Shown: positions 1 through 8,840, counted from the first letter of the stretch. The stretch is DNA of 64,000 bases from Ignavibacteria bacterium (GCA_019912545.1 JAIOIK010000021.1:1-64000), one strand, 5' to 3'. Program-made: numbers and translations. Notes: generated by a model not told the origin, from the letters alone.

Positions 1-1781
1 TCAATTACTTGTTCGTACATTTCTTTTGATCTTTGGATTTCTCCGCGGTAATAGTATATTGTTGCGAGGTTGTTAAGAAGTGAAGCATAAAGATTCTCAT
101 TATTAGCTAAGGCATTTTTTAGATCGTCAAGATTTTTTTCAATAAGCTCTAAAGCCTTTTTATACTCCCCCAAATTGTAAAGTACTGAACTATAATACGT
201 GACGGAAAAAGCGTATTCAGGTGTATTTTTCCCGATTGTAGTTTCAAGTACTCCTAATAGCTCTTCGTAAAGGGGACTTAACAAACTCCATTTTGCAGCT
301 TCATCAAATGGAGCGCGCACCTGGTCAAACCATTGTTGGAGTTCTTCCGGCCTCAAAGAATTTTTGCCATGGTAAAATGCTTCTTTCAGCGCCGCACAGT
401 CACCATCAATAAGTTCTTTACCAGTTTTGCCGGTGAAGCGTTTACAGTAATAATCAAACAACAGTTTGTTTATGTTTTCCTTGGTTTCATAATCTAACTG
501 AGCCTGCAATCCCTGTTTCATCAGGTCGTGCAGTACAAAGGTTGTTTTGTCACTGGTTTCATCAATGAAAGAAAACCTGCATAGTACTTTCATTGCCGAA
601 ATTGGATAACCGGTTTTATATTCATCAATAAGCAGCTTGAATATTTCCCTGTTCCAGTGCTGGGCAACAGAAAGAACCTTTAGTGTTTCAATTTCGCTTT
701 TATCAAGGTAACGCAAAAACCTTGTCAATACCTCCCGGGGATTTTTTGCAAAATCTTTCTGTTCGGGCTCTCTGTTATGTTTTTGTTTTATCTGCAGGAA
801 AGTATCAACAGCCAGATCAAGATAGTAGGGAATTCCCTGGCTGGAACCAGTGATAATATTCTGAATTTTTTCATCAGTAATTCCGCAGGAATTCAGGAAG
901 CGAGCTGAATCTATTTCCGAGAGCCCGCCCAGAAGATGCTGTTCAACATAATTATCCCAATCATTATCAAGTTCATTCCACCTTAGTTTTTCTCTTCCGA
1001 GTATTACCCACAGAACTGATGGCAGGTGAGCGACCAGCTCACGGATCCATTCATCTCTTAAGAAAAAGCCGCCTTCATGATCAGAGTTTTCCCACAGCGC
1101 TTCATATGTATCAATAAAAATTACCGCATTTGCCCGGTTAGACTGCAAATGATCAGTTAGATCCAGCGCAAAATACATTGGCAGCCGATCAAGAATTTCT
1201 TTTGGACTGAGTGATGGCAGGTCATACAATTCTTTCTGTCCTCTTTTTGTCCACCATTTTTTAAAGATACCCTGTCCTTTGTAAACAGCTTTGGCTATTG
1301 AGGGCAGCAATCCTACTATAGGTATTCCTCCGGTATGAGCGATAAGATCTGATACTACAGTGCCGTCTTCAAGGAAAGGAATGTTTTCTTTTGCAATAGT
1401 AATCTGGGGATGTGTTTTCTGCCAATACACAGTGTAAGCGATATCAAATGTGGGAAACTGGATCTTGTATTTCTCTCTCAGGTTTCTACGCAGATGATAC
1501 AGTGATGTTTCTGCTTCTCGGAATGGCTGAAGCTCGAAATCCGTACAAGACCATATAATGTCCGGGTAGTCCGTTGATAGTATTCTGCCAATCTCTTTTC
1601 TTAATGTTGATTTGCCAATGCCGCCAACGCCATAATACGACAGAATAGAATAACCTTCCTTACCCAACATAGGAATTTTTTTTCTGAATGCTTCTGTAAG
1701 TTCTTCCCTGTCAGTGAACTGTCTTCCCGCTGGTGTGATGTTTGCTTCTTTTGTAATGTTATGTTTTGGCTTTATCGGCAT
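1..1781 (-). CDS. STAND/NB-ARC-like P-loop ATPase with TPR repeats (3' end beyond window)
   Basis: The minus-strand frame stays open from an ATG at 1781 to the window edge, giving at least 593 residues. A Walker A motif, GVGGIGKST, lies at residues 51-59. A Walker B-like strand, AVIFIDTYEAL, has its Asp at residue 224. A motif FVLHDLMKQ follows near residue 430, like the winged-helix part of NB-ARC/STAND proteins. The visible C-terminal part (encoded at about 1-240) is helical and TPR-like, with paired Y/L/A-rich helices. STAND ATPases are signal-activated switches that oligomerise when the repeat region senses a ligand; no effector domain is visible at the N-terminus. The first 50 residues are short and have no recognised domain. 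A GTG three codons upstream is an alternative start. The class is fairly sure; the function (regulation or defence) is not. Confidence 0.75.
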   Translation of the reverse strand, partial: MPIKPKHNITKEANITPAGRQFTDREELTEAFRKKIPMLGKEGYSILSYYGVGGIGKSTLRKEIGRILSTDYPDIIWSCTDFELQPFREAETSLYHLRRNLREKYKIQFPTFDIAYTVYWQKTHPQITIAKENIPFLEDGTVVSDLIAHTGGIPIVGLLPSIAKAVYKGQGIFKKWWTKRGQKELYDLPSLSPKEILDRLPMYFALDLTDHLQSNRANAVIFIDTYEALWENSDHEGGFFLRDEWIRELVAHLPSVLWVILGREKLRWNELDNDWDNYVEQHLLGGLSEIDSARFLNSCGITDEKIQNIITGSSQGIPYYLDLAVDTFLQIKQKHNREPEQKDFAKNPREVLTRFLRYLDKSEIETLKVLSVAQHWNREIFKLLIDEYKTGYPISAMKVLCRFSFIDETSDKTTFVLHDLMKQGLQAQLDYETKENINKLLFDYYCKRFTGKTGKELIDGDCAALKEAFYHGKNSLRPEELQQWFDQVRAPFDEAAKWSLLSPLYEELLGVLETTIGKNTPEYAFSVTYYSSVLYNLGEYKKALELIEKNLDDLKNALANNENLYASLLNNLATIYYYRGEIQRSKEMYEQVI

Positions 1782-1892
1782 TAACTTCACATTCAAATTT
1801 ATGACCTTTTGAATTCAAAAGGCAGGATAAATAAAAATGCCCATTTGGATTTATAACATTCAAATGGGCTTCAAACTAAAACTACACAAGCT

Positions 1893-2081
1893 TTACAATC
1901 CGAGCTTATCTTTTGCCATATCGGCAAGTCCGCCAAGATTTCCACTTAACAGCCCGTCTATTTGCCCGCCTACTCCGGGTATTTTATCTTTTAGAAAACC
2001 GAGAACAGTTTCAACCGCACCCTTAGCCTGCTCTGCTGAAATTCCGGTTTTTTCTGTGACCATTTTAATCAATTGCTCCAT
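1893..2081 (-). CDS. Small helical protein, about 62 aa, unknown function
   Basis: The reading frame is longer, but the ATG at 2081 is chosen because AAGGAAG lies just upstream at proper spacing. The product starts MEQLIKMVTEKTGISAEQAK and ends MAKDKLGL. It reads as two or three amphipathic helices with a glycine-rich hinge (IPGVGGQIDGLLSGNLGG). It has no signal peptide or cysteine. The pattern (Gln-Leu-Ile, then a TG-I-S turn, an AVxxVLGFLKDK helix and a Gly-rich end) is one I associate with small DUF-type proteins common in Bacteroidota, but I cannot name the family with certainty. It stands alone on the minus strand downstream of the STAND gene's start. Confidence 0.65.
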   Translation of the reverse strand: MEQLIKMVTEKTGISAEQAKGAVETVLGFLKDKIPGVGGQIDGLLSGNLGGLADMAKDKLGL

Positions 2082-2403
2082 TTGATTCTTCCTTTCGTTT
2101 ATTTTCAGAAGTAAAAAGTATCTCTCATTAAATATTGCATATGAATCTAAGCATAAAGGATTGATTAGTAAACTCAATTCGGCATCACTTAACAGGTAAA
2201 CAAATTACTTTGATCGATAAAACAGAGTGCTTTTTATGTGGCTTGCGAAAAGATGAAGATTTGGACATTTTCTTATTGGGAGAGACCCCTCCTTTTATTA
2301 ACTGCAAATATTCAGGCGTTTATTTTCAATAACATTCCTTTGATTCATAAGCATCCTTGATGAAACGGGATTGACCCAAAGTCAATATCTGCTCAATTGG
2401 TTC

Positions 2404-3663
2404 TTACTTGATCAGCAGCATTTTCTTTGTTTCGGAAAAAGAAGGAGTTGAAATCATATAAAAATATACTCCTGAACTTTCTTCAGAGGCATCCCAATTT
2501 ATTTCATAATTCCCCGGATTGAGATTCTTGTTCACCAGTGTTCTCTTCTCCTGCCCCTGAGCATCAAATACAGTCAGCTTTACGTTCTCCTGCTTTACAA
2601 CAGAGAACCTGATTGTTGTTGACGGGTTGAAAGGATTTGGGTAGTTCTGTGAGAGCCGGAAGAATTCCGGAAACTCTTTATTATAATTTGCAATCCCAAT
2701 TAATGCAGTTGAGGTAACTAAGATTTTTCCGCTGTCTCCAACGGCCCAGCCGGTATTAGGGTCTAACATGAAAATACTCTTAATACCTTTTCCCCCGGGG
2801 TCAACAGTATCTGCTTTCCAGTTTAAGCCTCCATTTGTTGTTCTGTTTATCAAGGTTGGGTACGATGTTCCTGAAGCAAATACCGTGTCATCATTAAATG
2901 CATATATTTTATACCCAACATAGTTTAATGAATTCCAGGTATAACCTCCATCTGTTGTCTTTTTGCACGATCCATAGTATCCGCAAATGTATCCTGTATT
3001 CTGACTGCTAAATGAAACGGATTCATACAATGGCATAAAAGTACTAATTACATTGTTTACAGTAACCCAAGTAACACCACCATCGGTAGTTCGTGTAATA
3101 TAATTGTATAAATAGTTTTCTGGATTTGGCGGAGGAAGTAATTGCGAAATAAATGACCAGCCTGTTTTTGAATTAATGAATGAGAAATCGTAACCTGAAT
3201 GAGTAAGAGGTGTTATAGTTGACCATGTAGCACCGTTATCGGTGGATCTTACAATGCGTGATACACATCCGACAATCACAGTATCGCCAAAAATAAATAT
3301 GCGGCGGGGAGAATCACCGAGGTATGTTACATTAAGCCAATTCAATCCTCCATTGGTGGATTTCAAGAGTGTCCAGTTATCTCCATCCATATACACTGTA
3401 TTAGCATCCTTGAACCGGACAGCATTATACCAGTTATTCCCATTGTAAGTAGTTACCCAGTTATTGCCGCCGTTTGTCGTCCGCAAAATAACGCCGTAAC
3501 CGCATGCTATTCCTGTATAAGCATTGACGAAATGTACGCATTTCAAATTCTCAAAAGTGTTCGATGTTTGCGGAGTCCAATAGGGTTGTGAGTGTAGATT
3601 TATAGTGAGGATCAAAATCAACACCAGGAACAGAATAATCGAAATTTTTTTCGGGAGTTTCAT
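2404..3663 (-). CDS. Secreted YCF48/HCF136-like beta-propeller protein with T9SS sorting domain
   Basis: 419 residues. Signal peptide at residues 1-26 (MKLPKK, a long hydrophobic run, then LHSQ). Repeats of the form TTNGGxNW and GYxxG alternate through about residues 30-330, the blade signature of YCF48/photosystem-stability-like propellers. The last 85 residues are a type A sorting domain starting FRLSQNYPNPFNPSTTIRF and ending with KKMLLIK. The C-terminal domain should route it through the outer membrane by type IX secretion for cell-surface anchoring or release. A GGAGGTG ribosome binding site precedes the ATG. It stands alone. Its ligand is unknown; such propellers in this phylum are mostly uncharacterised. 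It has relatives at 39863 and, more distantly, 56165. Confidence 0.85.
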   Translation of the reverse strand: MKLPKKISIILFLVLILILTINLHSQPYWTPQTSNTFENLKCVHFVNAYTGIACGYGVILRTTNGGNNWVTTYNGNNWYNAVRFKDANTVYMDGDNWTLLKSTNGGLNWLNVTYLGDSPRRIFIFGDTVIVGCVSRIVRSTDNGATWSTITPLTHSGYDFSFINSKTGWSFISQLLPPPNPENYLYNYITRTTDGGVTWVTVNNVISTFMPLYESVSFSSQNTGYICGYYGSCKKTTDGGYTWNSLNYVGYKIYAFNDDTVFASGTSYPTLINRTTNGGLNWKADTVDPGGKGIKSIFMLDPNTGWAVGDSGKILVTSTALIGIANYNKEFPEFFRLSQNYPNPFNPSTTIRFSVVKQENVKLTVFDAQGQEKRTLVNKNLNPGNYEINWDASEESSGVYFYMISTPSFSETKKMLLIK

Positions 3664-3892
3664 ATGCTACACCTCCATTCATACTTATATTTAAAAATAG
3701 CTCATAGAAAATATATAAGCAATAGAATATTTAGTTAACCATATTGTTTTTATTCTATTTCATTGCTTTTTGAAGTTCACCATGAAATTAAATAAATCCC
3801 TTTTTTGTGTATCATCGATTTATTATCTTTGTCTTAATAGGAAATCAAATGCCGTAAATTTCGGGAATTATTCGGAATAAATGCGATTTTTT
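3664..3892. other. Intergenic leader between the T9SS gene and the tRNA-like echoes
   Basis: This AT-rich stretch should hold the promoter of the minus-strand T9SS gene. I see the GGAGGTG ribosome site at its left end and no further gene. It begins a gene-free interval running to the tRNA at 4139, the rest of which is filled by palindromes and tRNA-like fragments. Confidence 0.5.
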
Positions 3893-3951
3893 GCGGGAAT
3901 GGTCCGCCAGTGGGCGGATAGACTTCATTGGCAGGCAGACGCAACATCTTG
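3893..3951 (+). pseudogene. Broken tRNA-Leu-like copy carrying a palindrome insert
   Basis: The first ten bases (GCGGGAATGG) match the 5' end of the tRNA-Leu at 4139. A 22-base segment containing the palindrome TCCGCC-AGTG-GGCGGA then replaces CGAAAT of the tRNA. Similarity resumes with TGGCAG, then GCAGACGCAACATCTTG (tRNA: ACGCACCATCTTG). The 3' half of a tRNA is missing, so it cannot be functional. It is either a decayed duplicate or a repeat element seeded from the tRNA. Confidence 0.5.
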
Positions 3952-3977
3952 TTGAATCCGGCAAATGCCGGATGAAA

Positions 3978-3993
3978 TCCCGCCTTGGCGGGA
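3978..3993. repeat. 16-bp perfect palindrome, also at 48758
   Basis: TCCCGCCTTGGCGGGA. The inverse of it (the two central bases swapped) occurs at 48758-48773. An adjoining palindrome (ATCCGGCAAATGCCGGAT, about 3955-3973) lies just upstream. These are short intergenic hairpin repeats of unknown role. Confidence 0.6.
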
Positions 3994-4036
3994 AGGGGGT
4001 TTATTTCTGAGTTTTACAAATTTAGTTTTAAAGTTT

Positions 4037-4062
4037 GGATTCCTGCTTTCGCAGGAATGACA
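4037..4062. repeat. Dispersed intergenic palindrome (GTCAT-hairpin-ATCCA family)
   Basis: Read on the minus strand it is GTCAT, TCCTGC, GAAA, GCAGGA, ATCCA. Related copies lie at 11742-11762 and 53638-53664. The stems vary but the stem-loop is kept, which is typical of small mobile palindromes spread in intergenic DNA. Confidence 0.6.
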
Positions 4063-4069
4063 AAGACCA

Positions 4070-4120
4070 GCGGGAATGGTCCGCCGGTAGGCGGATAAAC
4101 TTCATTGGCAGAGGCATTGT
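4070..4120 (+). pseudogene. Second broken tRNA-Leu-like copy
   Basis: It again starts GCGGGAATGG and carries TCCGCC-GGTA-GGCGGATAAACTTCAT, then TGGCAGA, after which similarity fades. The insert matches that at 3903-3924 with about three changes. It stops about 20 bases short of the intact tRNA, so the two damaged copies and the real gene stand in the same orientation within 330 bp. Confidence 0.5.
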
Positions 4121-4138
4121 TCTAAAACGTAATCTTTT

Positions 4139-4221
4139 GCGGGAATGGCGAAATTGGCAGACGCACCATCTTGAGGGGGTGGCGCTCACAAGGCATGGGG
4201 GTTCAAGTCCCCCTTCCCGCA
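4139..4221 (+). tRNA. tRNA-Leu (anticodon GAG)
   Basis: 83 nt with a 7-bp acceptor stem (GCGGGAA/TTCCCGC) and discriminator A. The anticodon stem is CCATC/GGTGG around the loop TTGAGGG, giving anticodon GAG for CUC and CUU codons. There is a long variable arm, as expected for a class II tRNA, and a T arm of the form GGGGGTTCAAGTCCCCC. The 3' CCA is not encoded (ACA follows the stem) and must be added after transcription. No neighbouring tRNA was seen. Confidence 0.92.
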
Positions 4222-4338
4222 CAATTAAATGCGAAACTTATTTTGAGTTTCGCATTTTGTGTTACTACAAGCATTTTAAGTTTTATCTCATGTTAAGGGT
4301 GTTAGCATACCCGTTTTTCCTCTCCATTTTTTTCACAA

Positions 4339-4593
4339 TTATTCTTCATCATCAAGGTCATCTTCAGCAAAGTTTTCCTCAATGAAAAGTTCGTCATTTA
4401 ATTTTTCAATATCTATTTCTTCTTTATAGGCTTCATCTTCATGGGCTTCAGGGCTATCCAGCAGCTCCGGGCTGCACTCAGGGCATTCGCCGCACTCTAT
4501 GTACTCCGGAATCTCACCGTTAAAATGCTTTGCCTTTTCGCCTTCAAATTCATGAACAAGGCCGCAGCTGCAATGTGTCTTTATTTTAGCCAT
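4339..4593 (-). CDS. Small cysteine-rich, acidic-tailed protein (84 aa), unknown function
   Basis: The N-terminal half has C8-x-C10 and, at residues 33-39, a C-G-E-C-P-E-C cluster, which could hold one zinc ion in a small ribbon. The C-terminal half (from about residue 45) is highly acidic, ending in a run of D and E with no basic residue. There is no signal peptide, so it is probably cytoplasmic. It is a lone gene between the tRNA and a T9SS gene. I do not recognise the family; a metal-binding adaptor or nucleic-acid-mimic role would be guesses. Confidence 0.65.
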   Translation of the reverse strand: MAKIKTHCSCGLVHEFEGEKAKHFNGEIPEYIECGECPECSPELLDSPEAHEDEAYKEEIDIEKLNDELFIEENFAEDDLDDEE

Positions 4594-4900
4594 TCAAAAA
4601 TTTAGTTCAAACTCTGTAAAAATAAAGAAACTTTTAAATTGTTTCTATACCTTTATGAGTTAATTAAAAATAATTTAAATTTAATGTATTCGTGTTGCAT
4701 TATTAATGCATTTTCAGGATATTATGAGAATTGAAGTGAAGGGTGATTAAAAAGATACTATTGAGATTATGATGCAAATAATCATTGAATATGTAAAGCA
4801 CCAAGCCGCCTGTTTCGGCGGCTTGGTGCAACTTAACCAGAGGGAAATTGAAAAGTAATTCAAAATCAAAAAATACAAATGAATCAAAGTTCTGAAGAAT
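4594..4900. other. Intergenic gap with promoter region and one strong hairpin
   Basis: About 300 AT-rich bases without a credible gene. The left part should hold the promoter of the minus-strand gene at 4593. The only clear structure is the hairpin at 4798-4829. Confidence 0.5.
4798..4829 (-). terminator. Strong hairpin, probable terminator after the 4901 gene
   Basis: A 13-bp perfect stem (GCACCAAGCCGCC/GGCGGCTTGGTGC) around a 6-base loop, about 70 bases past the stop codon of the minus-strand T9SS gene. Only three Ts follow on the minus strand, so termination may be weak or need a factor; a 3' end stabiliser is an alternative. Confidence 0.5.
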
Positions 4901-6802
4901 CTACTTTACCAGGATCATTTTTTTGACCGAGACGAATGTCGCAGTTTCAATTTTATAGAAATATACACCGCTTGCATATCCGGAAGCATCCCATGAATAT
5001 TCGTACACACCAGGATTTAAAGTTTGCTTTATCAAAACCTCAACCTGCTCTCCAAGTGAATTGTAAACAGCAAGTTTAACAAATTCATTTGAAGGCAATG
5101 AAAAACGGATTTTTGTCTGCGGATTGAACGGATTTGGATAGTTTGAATAGAGTTTAAATTCCTTTGGCAATTCAATACCGATAGGATTGATGCCAAGCGG
5201 AGCCATTGTAGTAAATCTCCAAATTTGCGAATATGAACTCGTTCCAATTGCGTTTCTTGCATTAACTCTCCACCAATATGTTGTACTATTGTTCAATCCG
5301 CTTACTGCTTTTATTGAATCCGTTAAAACAGAATCATTAACAACCAAATTTGTGAATAGTGAATCCGTTGCAAGCTGAACTCTGTAATTTGCAGCAGCAA
5401 TAGATTTGTACCATACCAAATTTAAACTTAAAGGCTGGTTAGCTGCATTATAAACCGGAGATGATAGCAAAGGAATTAAAGGTAAGTATTGTGAATACCT
5501 TATTGTAGCAATATCACCCGAACTCTCGCCTGTAACATAAACATTTCCGCCTTTATCAACTTTTATAGCATATCCCCTATCGAACACTGAGCCACCTTGA
5601 TTATAATTTCTTAACCATTGCTGAACTCCATCTCTGTTGTATTTCAATGTCATAAAGTCACCTCCATTAGTACCTTGACCGCCAGTGATGTAAAATGTTC
5701 CCGAATCACCCATAACCATTGAGCTTCCATCCTCATAAGAACCTGCAAAAGGAGCAAACTCTACAAACCACCTTGATTCACCGAAAAATCCGTATTTCCG
5801 AATGTAAATATGTCCGCTATAATCACTTGAGTATCCTACAACAATTACATTATTTGAATCATCACAAGCTGTACCTACAATTCTAGTTGGATTTGCACTA
5901 TTAATATTAATATTTGTCCACTGTGTTGCGCCAACAGAATTATATTTTCTAGTAAATGAATTGTAGCAGCAGCTTATCCTGTATCCCCCCGCCGAATAAA
6001 TATTACCTATGTTATCGCACGTAATAGCTCCCGCCCAGGTTTCGCCCGTCCCTGCAAGATTATCAAACCATTGCAGAACACCTGAAGTATTGTATTTGAA
6101 TACCAAATACGTCTGAATATTAATTGATACTGTAGCAGAGACACAGGGATTCCCTAAATTATCAATAGCAAGGTCTGTAACATAAACATCATTAGAGGGA
6201 TAACCTGTGTATTTTCTAACCCATAAGGTATCTCCTGTTGAGGGATTCAGTTTAATTGTTATACAATCATTATATGTTCCGTAACTTTGACCTGCAATAT
6301 ATAGGTTGCCTGAATTGTCTATTTTGATTCTCATAGGGAAATCATTCAGGTTAACGGAGGAGTTATTATATCTGTATGTCCATTGCAGCACGCCTGCCGA
6401 ATTATATTTAACTGTTGCAATATCATAACCCGTGCCGGAACCCTTGCTTCTGCCCGTAACGTAAATATTTCCCGAACCGTCAATTGTCATTGAACTAGCT
6501 ATGTCTGTGTCGTTTGCTGAATGATTATAAGATCTTGACCACAATGTATTTCCTGCATGGTCATATTTTAATATTATATAATCAAAACCGGTGCCACCCG
6601 TATTATAACTTGTGCCTGCAACATAAACATTCCCGATTGCATCAAGATCCATTGTGTAGCCTGCGTCGTTGCCGTTTCCGGTTCCGTTATGAAATCTTGC
6701 CCATTGTTGTACTGTTTGGGAATATGAACTCACAGTGCTGAGCAATAGAATAAATAATATTACTGACTTACTCATGATTTTGTATTTCATATTGTTCAAC
6801 AT
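4901..6802 (-). CDS. Secreted SBBP-repeat/fibronectin-type protein with T9SS sorting domain
   Basis: About 633 residues from the ATG at 6802, chosen because AAGGAAGGGAC precedes it; an ATG 11 codons further upstream lacks such a site. The signal peptide is MSKSVILFILLLSTVSSYSQ preceded by a short leader. Residues about 30-440 repeat the pattern 'DxxGNxYVxGxS...YDIATVKYNxxGxxQW', typical of SBBP (beta-propeller) repeats. A fibronectin-III-like domain (about 445-535, with WWRVNARNAIG) follows, then a type A sorting domain (YPNPFNPQTKIRF to KKMILVK). It is predicted to be exported by type IX secretion to the cell surface. A close relative is encoded at 54375. Function beyond surface display or adhesion is not known. 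Confidence 0.85.
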   Translation of the reverse strand: MLNNMKYKIMSKSVILFILLLSTVSSYSQTVQQWARFHNGTGNGNDAGYTMDLDAIGNVYVAGTSYNTGGTGFDYIILKYDHAGNTLWSRSYNHSANDTDIASSMTIDGSGNIYVTGRSKGSGTGYDIATVKYNSAGVLQWTYRYNNSSVNLNDFPMRIKIDNSGNLYIAGQSYGTYNDCITIKLNPSTGDTLWVRKYTGYPSNDVYVTDLAIDNLGNPCVSATVSINIQTYLVFKYNTSGVLQWFDNLAGTGETWAGAITCDNIGNIYSAGGYRISCCYNSFTRKYNSVGATQWTNININSANPTRIVGTACDDSNNVIVVGYSSDYSGHIYIRKYGFFGESRWFVEFAPFAGSYEDGSSMVMGDSGTFYITGGQGTNGGDFMTLKYNRDGVQQWLRNYNQGGSVFDRGYAIKVDKGGNVYVTGESSGDIATIRYSQYLPLIPLLSSPVYNAANQPLSLNLVWYKSIAAANYRVQLATDSLFTNLVVNDSVLTDSIKAVSGLNNSTTYWWRVNARNAIGTSSYSQIWRFTTMAPLGINPIGIELPKEFKLYSNYPNPFNPQTKIRFSLPSNEFVKLAVYNSLGEQVEVLIKQTLNPGVYEYSWDASGYASGVYFYKIETATFVSVKKMILVK

Positions 6803-6902
6803 TTTTGTCCCTTCCTTTATTTTTGAGTGTTTCAAAATTACAAAATGATTTGTAACAAAAATCTCTGAACTGCTATTTCTTGTATCCTTTTATTGTAAAG
6901 TG

Positions 6903-7160
6903 TTACTTTTTTGTTCGTATATTTTTTACATTATTTTTAATTAGGCGGTAAATCGTCATTTTGCTTATGTGATGCTTATTTACTAAATCTTTGATACTTT
7001 TACCCAATCTTATATCTTCCAATATCTTTTCTCTACGTATCATAAACCTTAAAGTTGAAAATGATACAGGCTTTGATTTTATAAGCTCGTGCATTTTGTT
7101 AATTTTCTCTTCACCAAGAATTTCTATCAATTTTATCGATATTTCAGGAGTTAGCTTCAT
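6903..7160 (-). CDS. Small helix-turn-helix DNA-binding protein (85 aa)
   Basis: Residues about 50-75 form a helix-turn-helix (GKSIKDLVNKHHISKMTIYR), the 'recognition helix after an S-x-x-T-I-Y' form seen in resolvase-type and Mor-like proteins. The N-terminal half is helical and the tail is basic (KNIRTKK). There is no sensor or enzymatic domain and no signal peptide. It has no operon partner; it is transcribed away from the neighbouring gene at 7349, and the promoter at 7173-7201 overlaps its upstream region, so it may regulate that gene or itself. It could also be a leftover recombinase DNA-binding domain. Confidence 0.6.
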   Translation of the reverse strand: MKLTPEISIKLIEILGEEKINKMHELIKSKPVSFSTLRFMIRREKILEDIRLGKSIKDLVNKHHISKMTIYRLIKNNVKNIRTKK

Positions 7161-7172
7161 ATGTTTTTACAC

Positions 7173-7201
7173 TTGACAAAAATATGTTACGGGTATATAG
7201 T
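7173..7201 (+). promoter_or_regulatory. Sigma-70-like promoter for the 7349 gene
   Basis: TTGACA at 7173-7178, 17-base spacer, TATAGT at 7196-7201, followed by TTTG. The predicted start is near 7208, giving a leader of about 140 bases. This is one of the best promoter matches in the window. Confidence 0.55.
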
Positions 7202-7348
7202 TTTGCAAAGACACATTTTTTGAGTTGTTACTAATTCTGCATTAGTATCAGTTAATAGAATTTTGAGAAATAATCATTAAAATGCACAAATTACCCTTAA
7301 ATCAATGGTTTGAAATTATCAAATTGTTACTATATTTTAGTTGAGATA

Positions 7349-8818
7349 ATGAAGAACTCCAAACTCATAACACTGCTTAAGACTTTTTCAAAGGAAGAGA
7401 TGAGAAGTTTTGGTAAGTTTATTGACTCTCCGTACTTCACAAGCGGAAGAAATCTAAAACCTCTTTTCACAATTCTAAAAAGACATCACCCGAAGTTTGA
7501 AAGTTCGCAGCTATCCGACAGAAGAATACTAACCAAGCTTAACCCCGAGGAAGAGTTTGATAAAAATAAATCTGCTGTTTATTTGAGAGTTTTGTTCTCA
7601 GAGATGACGAAGATAGCCCGTGATTTTATGGCAACGGAAGTTTATTTATCCAACGAAAGAAATTATGAACGAAGGATGGATTTGTGTGCAGCGCTCAGAA
7701 ATAAGTGGCTCACCGGAGAAGCTTTAAAAGTGCTTGACGAAACAAAAAAAATTTTAGATGCCGAAAATAAAGCAGAGAATTACTATTACAGGCAGATATT
7801 CTTGAACTGGACTATTATGAGTGCCCTTAAAGAGAAGGATAATCAACTTAGCGCACATGAATATGAAATAAATAATATTTTTAACATTTATGCGTGCATG
7901 TTCACTTTCTTAAAAACGACTGTCAATAATCTTTTTGTCGGCAAATACAGAAGTAATACAAGATTCAGAGGATTCGAAATGGTTGAATCATTCATAAGAA
8001 GTTTTGATGTTGAAATGTTCAAAAGAGTATTTGATGATGACGAATTTGAATCTAAGAACCAGGTTCTATACAATTACTATCTTATTAAATCACGTCTTGA
8101 TGAAAATGACAAAGAAAGCCTTTTGATCCCGCTTGAATTGTTCTACAAGTTCTTTGATAAAGTTTCGCATATATCCAAATGGAATAACTTTATTTCCCTG
8201 AACAATCGCTTTATTGGAAGAAGCCGGATGGACAGGATGTATTTGATCAAAGCTAATGAATTGATTGACTTTGTATTGCGAAATGGGCTGTATGATTTTG
8301 ATGAGAATGTTTATGTTGATCTAAGTATATATGCAACTGCACTTAGAATTAAAGCCTATCTTTTGAATGCCGAAACCCTCAAAAAATTCATAAACAAATA
8401 TTCCGGAAAAGTGTCACCTAAATATGCACCGGATATTAGAATATTTTCAATGGCAATCTATAACTTTAAGATTGAGAATTTCGAAAAATGTCTTGAATTA
8501 ACCTCAAAAAGCGATAATTTTGATGTGAACTATAAAATAAACAAATATAAACTGAAGATGTGTTCTCTTTTCGAGCTTGGTTATTATGAAGAGGCTCACT
8601 ATGCCGTACTTGCGTTTGAGCGATTTATGAACAGAAAAGAAAAGATTGGTTCGTTGCTGAAAAAAGATACTTTAGAATTTATTGAAGGGATGAAAAAATT
8701 AATCTATTACAAAACTCATGAAGACAGAAGGAAGATCGATTCTGAAAGCTTAAGAGATTTACATAAGAACACAATATTTGGCGACTGGTTTATTAAGAAA
8801 GCTCATGATTTAAAATGA
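7349..8818 (+). CDS. Conserved hypothetical helical protein, 489 aa (paralog of 38098-39555)
   Basis: The ATG at 7349 (MKNSKLITLLKTF) is preferred over 7310 because it aligns with the start of the paralog (MHNSNVISILRKF). Both proteins open with a short helix, then F-S-x-x-E, a Phe-rich stretch with SPF/SPY and an N-x-x-x-x-x-I repeat, and continue as about 450 residues of long helices like TPR or HEAT folds. There is no signal peptide and there are no catalytic motifs. The two genes lie 30 kb apart in opposite orientations, each next to a secreted-protein gene. I recognise no described family. A scaffold or sensor role is possible but unproven. Confidence 0.75.
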   Translation: MKNSKLITLLKTFSKEEMRSFGKFIDSPYFTSGRNLKPLFTILKRHHPKFESSQLSDRRILTKLNPEEEFDKNKSAVYLRVLFSEMTKIARDFMATEVYLSNERNYERRMDLCAALRNKWLTGEALKVLDETKKILDAENKAENYYYRQIFLNWTIMSALKEKDNQLSAHEYEINNIFNIYACMFTFLKTTVNNLFVGKYRSNTRFRGFEMVESFIRSFDVEMFKRVFDDDEFESKNQVLYNYYLIKSRLDENDKESLLIPLELFYKFFDKVSHISKWNNFISLNNRFIGRSRMDRMYLIKANELIDFVLRNGLYDFDENVYVDLSIYATALRIKAYLLNAETLKKFINKYSGKVSPKYAPDIRIFSMAIYNFKIENFEKCLELTSKSDNFDVNYKINKYKLKMCSLFELGYYEEAHYAVLAFERFMNRKEKIGSLLKKDTLEFIEGMKKLIYYKTHEDRRKIDSESLRDLHKNTIFGDWFIKKAHDLK

Positions 8819-8840
8819 CCATTATAACAAGAATTGGTTT

